Assembly: GCA_030651695.1 (NCBI GenBank) | Contig: JAUSCD010000033.1 | Coordinates: 81,574-145,573, forward strand | Source of the DNA: Pseudohongiella sp. | GTDB taxonomy: Bacteria > Pseudomonadota > Gammaproteobacteria > Pseudomonadales > Pseudohongiellaceae | DNA: 64,000 bases | Reading direction: 5' to 3' | Shown here: positions 45,197 to 52,670 of the stretch, one piece after another | How the letters are laid out: the number at the start of each line of letters is the position of its first letter | Numbering within the stretch: position 1 is the stretch's first letter | The notes under the pieces: model-generated | Databases searched by the model: none | What the model was told of the DNA's origin: nothing | Seen by the model: the letters and a program-made list of their open reading frames with translations, nothing else | Program-made: the position numbers and the translations under genes

Positions 45197-46015
45197 ATGA
45201 TTGTTACAATAAAAACCAGTGCTGCACGCTTCTCAGGACTACTCGCCGTGATGCTTGGCCTGATGTCTCTTACCAGTTGCGCTGTAGCGCAACGTGATGC
45301 TGCCGAATTTGAAAGTCTGATTACTGATTCGCGCGTGCAACATCGCTCTTACGAGTTCCCTCCCACAGGTGAGACTTTGCCCTTCGCTCTGTTTGTGCCT
45401 TCATCGTATGACACGACCCGGGCTTCACCGCTGCTGGTGTCGTTGCATGGTCTTGGGCGCACCTATGACTGGCTGATGGGTTATGAAGGCCTGCTGGACT
45501 ATGCGGAGGAATACGGTTTTATCGTAGTGACGCCGCTGGGCTACGCGCGTCGTGGCTGGTATGGTTCACGTCCGACAGAAGATCCCGTCGTTGGCAGTCA
45601 TAGTGAGCAGGATGTGATGAACGTTATTGCGCTTGTGCGCGAGGAGTTCAACATCGACAGTGCACGACTCTTCCTCTGGGGGCACTCCATGGGTGGTGCT
45701 GGCACCTACCATATTGCGGTCAACAATCCCGGAATGTTTGCCGCGCTGGCCGTTGCGGCACCAGCACCGAGACCGGATCTGACACCGACCATACTGCAGG
45801 TAGTCCGCGATACGCCGATTCTGGTGCTTCAGGGTACGGCAGATGAGCTTGTTCCTGTGGAGCAAACCCGTCGCTGGGTCGCTGGTATGCGGGCGATGGG
45901 CATGCAGCATGTTTATGTGGAGCTTGAAGGCGCTGACCACACGTTTTTTATCTCACAGAACCGTCAAAACATGCGCAAGGTAATGAACTTCTTTGACTTG
46001 GTTGGCAAACCGTAA
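45197..46015 (+). CDS. Lipoprotein alpha/beta-hydrolase (feruloyl esterase / PHB depolymerase-like)
   Basis: 272 aa. A hydrophobic signal ends in the lipobox-like LTSC (Cys about residue 28), so it is probably a lipoprotein. The hydrolase core has the oxyanion loop SLHGLG, nucleophile elbow LWGHSMGGAGTYH, an Asp near LQGTADELVPVEQ and catalytic His in EGADHTFFIS. The pattern fits the LpqC/dienelactone and poly-hydroxybutyrate depolymerase-like group. Substrate unknown. AAAGGAAA precedes the start. Confidence 0.9.
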   Translation: MIVTIKTSAARFSGLLAVMLGLMSLTSCAVAQRDAAEFESLITDSRVQHRSYEFPPTGETLPFALFVPSSYDTTRASPLLVSLHGLGRTYDWLMGYEGLLDYAEEYGFIVVTPLGYARRGWYGSRPTEDPVVGSHSEQDVMNVIALVREEFNIDSARLFLWGHSMGGAGTYHIAVNNPGMFAALAVAAPAPRPDLTPTILQVVRDTPILVLQGTADELVPVEQTRRWVAGMRAMGMQHVYVELEGADHTFFISQNRQNMRKVMNFFDLVGKP

Positions 46016-46055
46016 ACAGCGTCTTTTTTGAGTACCCGGCCTGCCACTCTTGTCT

Positions 46056-46451
46056 TTATGTGGCCGGCCACTCGGGCCATGACTCTTCAATGTGTTCGTA
46101 GTCCAGCCATGGCACTTTGTGTGAAGTCCAGATAGCGCGTTGCGGATAGATCCCGGGATCATCATCCAGTGTGGCAACACGCACAATCATGAACGGCAGA
46201 GCTGGTTTTTCTGCCACCAGCTGAGAGCCACACACGGAACAAAAATAGCGCAGCTTGCCCGGCGACGATTCATACGCTGAAAGTTTGTCTTGCCCTGACA
46301 GCCAACGGAAACTCTCACGCAGCGCGACACCGGATGTATTAAACGCAGCAGCATTGGCTTTACGGCAGGTATAGCAGTGGCAATGACTCAGTGGTTTATC
46401 GAACTTGTCCACCTCATAAACCACCGCTTTACACAAACAACTTCCTTTCAT
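46056..46451 (-). CDS. GFA (glutathione-dependent formaldehyde-activating) domain protein
   Basis: 131 aa, a complete GFA fold. Zinc-binding cysteines are in GSCLCKAVVYEV, HCHCYTCRKANAAAFNT and YFCSVCGSQL. The family is named for an enzyme that joins formaldehyde and glutathione, but most members have unknown roles. It is 3 bp downstream of the cupin gene on the same strand, so both are one operon, probably under the palindrome at 46808. Confidence 0.92.
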   Translation of the reverse strand: MKGSCLCKAVVYEVDKFDKPLSHCHCYTCRKANAAAFNTSGVALRESFRWLSGQDKLSAYESSPGKLRYFCSVCGSQLVAEKPALPFMIVRVATLDDDPGIYPQRAIWTSHKVPWLDYEHIEESWPEWPAT

Positions 46452-46454
46452 ACA

Positions 46455-46793
46455 TCACTCCTGTTGTGTTCCCGGGACATCAGCATCAGTGGCAAACCAG
46501 AATTCAATTTCGTCCGTTTCCTGGTCAAATACAGCTGAATGCGGCACGAATGCCGGCACGTGATACCAGTCGCCACAGCCATGACGCGTGGTTTCACCGT
46601 TCATGGTCAGAATCAATTCCCCCCGGATAATAACACCATAGTTGTGCGTGTCATGCTGGTGCTCCCCGATTTGTGTACCGGCCTTATAGGATGCCAGCAG
46701 CACGTCAGCGCCTTGCGCAGCGAGTTTATAAGCGTCAAAGCGGCCGTCGTATAAAGGTAAACTTCGAAACCTGTCGGGATATTGGCCAGCCAT
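46455..46793 (-). CDS. Cupin domain protein
   Basis: 112 aa, a single beta-barrel cupin. Motif 1 is GTQIGEHQHDTHNYGVIIRGE, with metal-binding His residues and a Glu-like position. Motif 2 is DWYHVPAFVPHSAVFD. It could bind a metal and a small ligand; no substrate is evident. It is the first gene of the operon with the GFA protein. A 14-bp palindrome lies 15 bp upstream of its start. Confidence 0.9.
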   Translation of the reverse strand: MAGQYPDRFRSLPLYDGRFDAYKLAAQGADVLLASYKAGTQIGEHQHDTHNYGVIIRGELILTMNGETTRHGCGDWYHVPAFVPHSAVFDQETDEIEFWFATDADVPGTQQE

Positions 46794-46807
46794 TGTTGTC
46801 CTCTCGG

Positions 46808-46821
46808 TGAGTGATCACTCA
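46808..46821. promoter_or_regulatory. Perfect 14-bp palindrome, TetR-type operator
   Basis: TGAGTGATCACTCA lies 15 bp upstream of the cupin start codon. Its form is common for TetR-family operators. No regulator gene is adjacent, so a regulator elsewhere in the genome would have to bind it. Confidence 0.65.
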
Positions 46822-47028
46822 TTTCGCCATAAACAACCTGCATTCTTCTGGAAAACCGCTACCGACAGCAACTGTAATTTTTTGCGGCCCGTCAATATTT
46901 GTATTAAGCTCGGCTCAAGGGCTCTATCAGGGCCTGTAAATTACAACCGCAGAACACAGGCTTCAACACCCCGAAGCCAGTTGTTCTTGCAGACGACCTA
47001 CCCGGTCCGAACGCGGTGGAGAACGCCC

Positions 47029-48096
47029 ATGACCCAGCTCAAAAAGCAGGTAGCATCTACCTTGCCCGCCAACATCAGCCTGGACTGGTTACGCTCAGCG
47101 TACAGCCATATGGTGCTGATCCGCGCCTTCGATAAAAAAGTTGTCGCGTTGCAACGTACCGGCCAGATGCGCACCTATCCATCGTGTCTCGGACAGGAGG
47201 CCATTGGTGTCGGCATTGGACTTGCGCTGCAAGACAATGATGTTTTTGTACCCTACTACCGCGACCAGGCCACTCTGTTTTTACGAGGCGTCTCACTGAC
47301 CCAGATTATGCAAGTCTGGGGCGGAGATGAGCGCGGGCATCTCTTTGAAGGGGCAGCCCGTCGTGACCTGCCTTTGTGTATACCCATTGCCACCCAGATG
47401 ACACACGCCGCCGGCGTCGCCATAGCACTCAAAAGCCGGGCTGAGCATCAGGCATGTCTGGTCACCTGTGGCGACGGTGCAACCTCCAAAGGCGATTTTT
47501 CAGAGGCACTCAATCTCGCCGGCCTATGGCAATTGCCAATGGTTTGCGTCATCAACAACAATCAATGGGCTATTTCAGTCCCTCTGCACAAACAAACCGC
47601 CTGTCAGACATTGGCCCAGAAAGCAGTGGCGGCCGGTATGGAAGGCGTTCAGATAGATGGCAACGATGTAGCGGAAGTCTATCAGGCAGTAGATCGTGCA
47701 CTGACTAAAGCGCGTCAGGGCAAAGGACCCACACTGATAGAAGCTGTCAGCTACCGACTCAGCGATCACACAACAGCGGATGATGCCACCCGCTATCGGG
47801 ACCTGGAGCAGGTCAATAACGCATGGGAGCGCGAGCCGGTCAAACGCCTGCAGAGCTTATTGCACGCTCATCAAGGCTGGAGCCCGGAACAGGAAAATGC
47901 CCTGCTGGAGTCTGTACGCAAACAAGTGGATGACGCAGTCACAGCCTACCTGAGCATCCCGCCTCAGCCCGCCGATGAATTCCTGAAGTATCAGTTTGCA
48001 GAAATGACCACTCCTCTGGCTCTGCAAATCTCGTGGCAGCATGAACGTTTTCCTGAACATGAGACATCGGACTCTAATGGAGTGCAGAAATCATGA
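47029..48096 (+). CDS. 2-oxoacid dehydrogenase E1 component, alpha subunit
   Basis: 355 aa from the ATG at 47029, which follows GGTGGAGA; the frame upstream to 46807 is not similar. The thiamine-diphosphate motif is CGDGATSKGDFSEALNLAGL with INNNQWAIS at its end, and SYRLSDHTTADD carries the phosphorylation-loop type sequence. With the beta subunit it decarboxylates a 2-oxo acid (pyruvate or branched-chain) and loads the acyl group onto lipoyl-E2. First gene of a tight operon with 4-bp overlaps. Pyruvate versus branched-chain specificity cannot be settled; lack of an E3 gene is noteworthy. Confidence 0.94.
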   Translation: MTQLKKQVASTLPANISLDWLRSAYSHMVLIRAFDKKVVALQRTGQMRTYPSCLGQEAIGVGIGLALQDNDVFVPYYRDQATLFLRGVSLTQIMQVWGGDERGHLFEGAARRDLPLCIPIATQMTHAAGVAIALKSRAEHQACLVTCGDGATSKGDFSEALNLAGLWQLPMVCVINNNQWAISVPLHKQTACQTLAQKAVAAGMEGVQIDGNDVAEVYQAVDRALTKARQGKGPTLIEAVSYRLSDHTTADDATRYRDLEQVNNAWEREPVKRLQSLLHAHQGWSPEQENALLESVRKQVDDAVTAYLSIPPQPADEFLKYQFAEMTTPLALQISWQHERFPEHETSDSNGVQKS

Positions 48097-49121
48097 GCGT
48101 TACCCGTGCTGTCAATTCCGGACTTTCAGATATTAATACCGTACACGAGATCACCATGGTCGAGGCCGTCACGCTGGCGCTGCGCCGCGCCATGACTGAA
48201 GACCCGACCGTAGTCGTACTGGGCGAAGATGTGGCTACCAACGGCGGCGTATTCCGCGCAACAGAAAATTTAAAAACCGAGTTTGGTTTCAAGCGTGTGC
48301 TGGATACGCCACTAGCTGAATCCATGATTGCCGGCATCAGTATAGGCATGGCCACCCATGGTATGCGTCCGGTAGCAGAAATCCAGTTTATGGGATTTAT
48401 TTTTGCAGCCATGGAACAGATTGTGTGCCACGCGGCACGTATGCGAAACCGTACCCGCGGACGCTTGCACTGCCCTCTTGTGATACGCGCCCCGTTTGGG
48501 GGCGGCATAGGTGCTCCGGAACATCACTCCGAGAGTACCGAAGCTTTGTTTGCACATATTCCCGGCCTGCGCGTGGTGATCCCCTCGTCTCCTGTTCGCG
48601 CTTACGGCCTGTTGTTGTCAGCCATTCGCAATCCCGACCCGGTGTTGTTTCTGGAACCCAAACGCATTTACCGTATTGTGCGCCAGCGCGTTGTCGACAG
48701 TGGAAAAGGGCTGCCTCTCGATACTTGTTTTACTTTGCGCCAGGGCGACGACATTACGTTGATTTCCTGGGGCGCAATGATGCACGAGACACTACAGGCG
48801 GCGACACAACTACAGCAGCGCGGGGTCAATGCTGATGTCATTGATGTTGCCACCATCAGCCCACTCGATATGACCACCATAGTCCGTTCGGTCCGTCACA
48901 CCGGTCGTTGCGTGATCGTGCAGGAAGCGGCGCGTAGTGGTGGCATCGCTTCTGAAATCAGTGCGCGCGTGGCAGAAGAAGCTATGCCGTGGCTGCAGTC
49001 GCCGGTGCAACGCGTGACCGGGTTTGATACACCCATGCCCTATCCCCGCCATGAACACTACTATCTTCCAACAGCAGCTGACATCGTTCGCGCCTGCGAA
49101 AGAACCCTGGGGGTCATATGA
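48093..49121 (+). CDS. 2-oxoacid dehydrogenase E1 component, beta subunit
   Basis: 342 aa. Transketolase-like pyrimidine-binding domain at the N-terminus (EITMVEAVTLALRRAM, VVLGEDVATNGGVFRATENL) and a C-terminal domain (DVIDVATISPLDMTTIVRSV, CVIVQEAARSGGIASEISA). DTPLAESMIAGISIGMA and EIQFMGF are family signatures. It forms the alpha2beta2 E1 with the preceding gene, overlapping it by ATGA, and the E2 gene by ATGA at its end. Its N-terminus is a little longer than usual. Confidence 0.95.
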   Translation: MSVTRAVNSGLSDINTVHEITMVEAVTLALRRAMTEDPTVVVLGEDVATNGGVFRATENLKTEFGFKRVLDTPLAESMIAGISIGMATHGMRPVAEIQFMGFIFAAMEQIVCHAARMRNRTRGRLHCPLVIRAPFGGGIGAPEHHSESTEALFAHIPGLRVVIPSSPVRAYGLLLSAIRNPDPVLFLEPKRIYRIVRQRVVDSGKGLPLDTCFTLRQGDDITLISWGAMMHETLQAATQLQQRGVNADVIDVATISPLDMTTIVRSVRHTGRCVIVQEAARSGGIASEISARVAEEAMPWLQSPVQRVTGFDTPMPYPRHEHYYLPTAADIVRACERTLGVI

Positions 49122-50110
49122 AATATTTTAAATTGCCCGATCTTGGCGAGGGCCTGCATGAAGCAGAAATCGTTGAGTGGCATGTGCGGGAAGGTGATGA
49201 AGTTGCCGTTGATCAGCTGATTCTTTCCGTTGAAACTGCCAAGGCCATTGTAGACTTACCATCACCCCAGGCGGGTCGAATTGGTAAATTATTTGGCAAG
49301 GCCGGTGACTTGATCCATGTGGGCTCGCCGCTGCTGGAGTACGCAGATGCAGCCAGCGACGACACTGGCACTGTCGTAGGCAATCTTCCGACCGCAGGCG
49401 ACGCGGCAACCATACAGGATACCGCAGGTGATGATTTTATTGCCGGCAGCCCGCCCCGCGCTGAGGATCCGCATACCTTGAAGGGTGTGGCACGTGTGAT
49501 GGCGCAAAACATGGCGAAAGCGCATGCCGAAGTTGTCAAAGTCACCTTGCATGACGATGTTGATATCGAAGCCTGGGCGCCCGACGAAGACATCACCATG
49601 CGATTGGTGCGTGCAATTGCGGCCGGATGCGCGGCACAGCCAAAACTGAATGCCTGGTTTGACGGGCGCAAAATGACCTTACGTCCGATGTCACAGGTTG
49701 ATCTTGGCATTGCGGTTGACACCGACCAGGGATTGTTTGTGCCAGTGCTGCGGAACATCGCTGGCCGCAGCCGCGAAGATCTGCGCAGCGGCCTGAACAA
49801 GCTGCGGACAGCGGTCAAGGCGCGTAGCATTCCTCCTCAGGAAATGACCGGAGCCACCATCACACTATCAAACTTCGGCACATTAGCCGGGCGTTACGCC
49901 AGCCCGATTGTAGTACCGCCGATGGTGGCGATTCTTGGCGCCGGACGCATTCGCAGAGAGCCTGCGGTGGTCGCCGGCGATAACGCTGACGAAGCGCTGG
50001 CCATTCATCGAATATTGCCGCTGTCGCTGAGCTTTGACCACCGTGCCGCCAGCGGAGGCGAGGCAGCACGATTTTTGGCAGCGGTGATGCAGGATCTGGC
50101 GCAGCCGTGA
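49118..50110 (+). CDS. 2-oxoacid dehydrogenase E2 acyltransferase, lacking a recognisable subunit-binding domain
   Basis: 330 aa, short for an E2. A single lipoyl domain spans about 1-78, with the lipoyl Lys at 42 in the motif ETAKA. The linker (about 79-110) holds no recognisable peripheral subunit-binding domain. The catalytic domain follows and has DLGIAVDTDQGLFVPVLRN and SNFGTLAGRYASPIVVPP. The final motif reads FDHRAASGGEAARF: His308 is present, but the usual Asp of HRxxDG is Ser312. It would move acyl groups from lipoate to CoA. How E1 and E3 attach without the binding domain is unclear. No E3 gene follows. Confidence 0.9.
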   Translation: MKYFKLPDLGEGLHEAEIVEWHVREGDEVAVDQLILSVETAKAIVDLPSPQAGRIGKLFGKAGDLIHVGSPLLEYADAASDDTGTVVGNLPTAGDAATIQDTAGDDFIAGSPPRAEDPHTLKGVARVMAQNMAKAHAEVVKVTLHDDVDIEAWAPDEDITMRLVRAIAAGCAAQPKLNAWFDGRKMTLRPMSQVDLGIAVDTDQGLFVPVLRNIAGRSREDLRSGLNKLRTAVKARSIPPQEMTGATITLSNFGTLAGRYASPIVVPPMVAILGAGRIRREPAVVAGDNADEALAIHRILPLSLSFDHRAASGGEAARFLAAVMQDLAQP

Positions 50111-50111
50111 A

Positions 50112-51011
50112 TCAATGCAATTGTTCGCCACGATCCTCTAACAATACCTCGACTTCATCAGCCTCGAAACGATATTCATGGCCACAGAACTCACAGCCAA
50201 TCACCACTGCGCCATGCTCGGCGAGAATGCTGTCGACTTCCTTTTTGCCAATGGAGATCAACGCCCGCGCTGTTCTCTCACGCGAGCAGCTGCACTGGTA
50301 GTGAAACTTGCGCGGCGTAAACAGCTCCAGTCTTTCCTGATGGTAAAGCCGGTGTAACAGATCCTCATTACTGAGCGAATGTAACTCGGCCGCAGTAATT
50401 GTCTGACCCAACGCCAGCAAATGCTCCCACGTGCCGGCGCGCTCCTCGCTGTCGGTCTGCCGGCCCGATGGCAGTTGCTGAAGCATAAACCCACATGCCT
50501 GTTTGTCATCAACAGCAAAATAGAGCCAGGTTTTGAGCTGCTCGGACTGTTCAAAATAGGTTTTGAGTGAGCTTGCCAGCGAACCGCCTTCCAGCGAGAC
50601 AATGCCTTGATACGGATCTGCACGACTGGAGTCGATAGTAATGACTAACACGCCATCGCCAGTCAGTGCATCAAAGTCAGTAAGCTGTGGAACCTGTTGA
50701 TAACGCGCAATCCCTCGGACTGCGCCCTCACTGGTGCACTCGGACATGATCAGACTCAACTCACCATTGCCACGCACCTGCAGAACCAGACGGCCTTCAT
50801 ATTTGATGGTCGAGCCAAGCAACGCGGCAGCTGCCAGGAACTCGCCCAACAGGATATTCACCGCCGGCGGATAGGCGTGATTGCTGATGGTATCGGTGTA
50901 GGCACTGTTGAGGCGGACAATTTCTCCACGCACGTCTACATCGGAAAACAGAAAGCGCTGGCAAAGATCCTGCTGGCTGATATCGGTATTGTCTGAACTG
51001 GACTGCGACAT
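50112..51011 (-). CDS. hslO: Redox-regulated chaperone Hsp33
   Basis: 299 aa from the ATG at 51011, which follows GGGGA. The C-terminal zinc switch has the four cysteines as CSC in HYQCSCSRERTARAL and CEFC in VIGCEFCGHEYRFEA. The N-terminal domain includes ISNHAYPPAVNILLGEFLAAAALL and LSLIMSECTSEGAVRGIARY. Oxidation of the cysteines releases zinc and activates the holdase during oxidative heat stress. It is convergent with the E2 gene and divergent from the HupE-like gene. Confidence 0.96.
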   Translation of the reverse strand: MSQSSSDNTDISQQDLCQRFLFSDVDVRGEIVRLNSAYTDTISNHAYPPAVNILLGEFLAAAALLGSTIKYEGRLVLQVRGNGELSLIMSECTSEGAVRGIARYQQVPQLTDFDALTGDGVLVITIDSSRADPYQGIVSLEGGSLASSLKTYFEQSEQLKTWLYFAVDDKQACGFMLQQLPSGRQTDSEERAGTWEHLLALGQTITAAELHSLSNEDLLHRLYHQERLELFTPRKFHYQCSCSRERTARALISIGKKEVDSILAEHGAVVIGCEFCGHEYRFEADEVEVLLEDRGEQLH

Positions 51012-51240
51012 TAATTTCCCCACTCGCTGACTTGATGGCACATTTTACGCCGCTGCCGCAGCGATTGCACGAATACCCGGGCAGGCAGATCATAGGCGTA
51101 AACCGCAGATTGATCGCCCTGAAGGCTGAAAATTTGATCACAGCCCGCTTCTGCTGTAATTTCCGGCAATCATTATCTGTTACGACACTACGACTATGCC
51201 CTTGTTTGTACTTTTTAAATCAGCTTCCGGATCTGCGACA

Positions 51241-52329
51241 ATGTTGCCCACCTCGAAAACCGCAGTGCAGGCAATCACCGTATTGCTGATTGTGCTGGGC
51301 ATGATGTTGCTACCTTCCTTGTCTTTTGCACACGACATGACCGACATCGCACGCGACCGCATGGCTGCCGGTGGGTTCCTCAACGTCATGTGGACTGGCG
51401 CCGAACATATGCTGAGCGGCTATGACCACCTGCTATTCCTGCTGGGGGTGATGTTTTTCCTGACCCGCCTGCGTGACATATTCCTGTTTGTGACCGCGTT
51501 TACGCTGGGTCATACCGTCACGCTGATATTTGCAACATTCGCCGGCATCAGCGCCAATCACTATCTGATCGACGCCGTGATTGCGGTCACTGTCGCCTAC
51601 AAAGGTTTTGAGAATCTGGACGGCTTTAAACGCTGGTTTGGTTTTAATGCACCCAATCTGCTGGCGATGGTGTTTATTTTCGGACTGATACACGGTTTTG
51701 GCCTGTCTGCCCGCCTGCAGGCAGTAACGCTGGCTGATGATCCGGATCTGCTTGGCAAAATCCTGATTTTTAATCTGGGCGTGGAAGTCGGTCAGATCAT
51801 TGCGCTGATGATTATGGCAGTAGCAATCCGCAGCTGGCAGCAGGTTAAGGCCTGGCCTCAAATCAGCAAAGCCTGCAACACCGCGTTAGTTATAGCCGGT
51901 TTTGGTTTACTGATATTCCAGATGGACGGTTACTTTGACGAGCGCCAGCAACGCTCAGCACCGGCTTTTGAGGTGTTCACCGATATTGATCAGGTGATGG
52001 GCCGTCTGGTTCCGGCAGCCGATTCCGCCGCCAGAACCGAAGTTGCCGATCTGGAGATCAGGGTGCTGAACAGGAACAATCAGCAGGTGGAATTCCTGCG
52101 CACCGATGGCCAAGGCTGGTTTGCTTTCAGCGGCGACAGCACAGCAACTTACCAGCTGACAGCAACTGATACGCTGGGCAGAACGGTACAAACCGAAGTG
52201 GTAATGGGTGCAGCAGCGCAGGGTCACGTCCACGAGGAGGGAATACATATACCTTTCTACTTGTATATCGCGCTGCTGATGTTGCTGAGCGCGATACCCG
52301 CGCGACGGTTAGCAATGAAACAAGCCTGA
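51241..52329 (+). CDS. HupE/UreJ family membrane protein
   Basis: 362 aa from the ATG at 51241, which puts a signal peptide (ending SLSFA) at the start; an ATG at 51196 is an alternative. Six or seven membrane segments carry His- and Gly-rich motifs (GAEHMLSGYDHLLFLLGVMFFL, FTLGHTVTLIFATF, FGLIHGFGLSARLQAV, NLGVEVGQI). Residues about 255-330 form a beta-rich periplasmic domain before a last helix. HupE homologues mediate nickel or cobalt uptake, but this longer HupE/UreJ_2 type is uncharacterised. No hydrogenase or urease gene is in the window. Confidence 0.9.
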   Translation: MLPTSKTAVQAITVLLIVLGMMLLPSLSFAHDMTDIARDRMAAGGFLNVMWTGAEHMLSGYDHLLFLLGVMFFLTRLRDIFLFVTAFTLGHTVTLIFATFAGISANHYLIDAVIAVTVAYKGFENLDGFKRWFGFNAPNLLAMVFIFGLIHGFGLSARLQAVTLADDPDLLGKILIFNLGVEVGQIIALMIMAVAIRSWQQVKAWPQISKACNTALVIAGFGLLIFQMDGYFDERQQRSAPAFEVFTDIDQVMGRLVPAADSAARTEVADLEIRVLNRNNQQVEFLRTDGQGWFAFSGDSTATYQLTATDTLGRTVQTEVVMGAAAQGHVHEEGIHIPFYLYIALLMLLSAIPARRLAMKQA

Positions 52330-52346
52330 TCCCGGGCTTGTTTCAT
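52315..52346. terminator. Inverted repeat at the end of the HupE-like gene
   Basis: ATGAAACAAGC and GCTTGTTTCAT are perfect 11-bp arms with a 10-base loop. The left arm overlaps the last codons and stop of the gene. It lies between convergent genes and probably serves both as a terminator, though only short T-runs are present. Confidence 0.6.
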
Positions 52347-52376
52347 CTTGTGTCCTGACACTTATGTGGAGTTTGT

Positions 52377-52616
52377 CTAAGCGACCGATTGCAGCCTGTT
52401 GGCATAGTCGAGTCCAGCCGTGGCTGGTGGAAGTGGTTTTTTTTCCGCTTTGTAAATCTGGATCGCTTCTTCCACGATGTCACAAAGCTCGTTAAAAACT
52501 TCTTTTTCATCGCCACCATGGCAACCACCATAAACCAGACCGGGGGCACTGCCGACATAACACTGATCTTCGTCAGACCACTCCACAATTTTTACGTACC
52601 TGGCACTCTCTTTCAT
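52377..52616 (-). CDS. HicB-like protein, solitary
   Basis: 79 aa. The fold pattern is that of HicB antitoxins: KIVEWSDEDQCYVGSAPGLV, then GGCHGGDEKEVFNELCDIVEEAIQIY. No HicA gene is adjacent; the DNA upstream belongs to trpEG, whose stop is 54 bp away. No DNA-binding tail is present. GAGG precedes the ATG. It is probably co-transcribed with trpEG. It could be an orphan HicB-like modulator rather than an antitoxin. Confidence 0.8.
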   Translation of the reverse strand: MKESARYVKIVEWSDEDQCYVGSAPGLVYGGCHGGDEKEVFNELCDIVEEAIQIYKAEKKPLPPATAGLDYANRLQSVA

Positions 52617-52670
52617 TCTGAGGCCTCCTCAATTGCTCTGTTTACTGCCTTTGTTTGATAGATCGTAGCA

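Noticed and set aside
52377..52670. A HicA toxin partner for the HicB-like gene
   Set aside because: The upstream DNA is the end of trpEG and 54 bp of non-coding sequence; no HicA-sized frame exists on either side.
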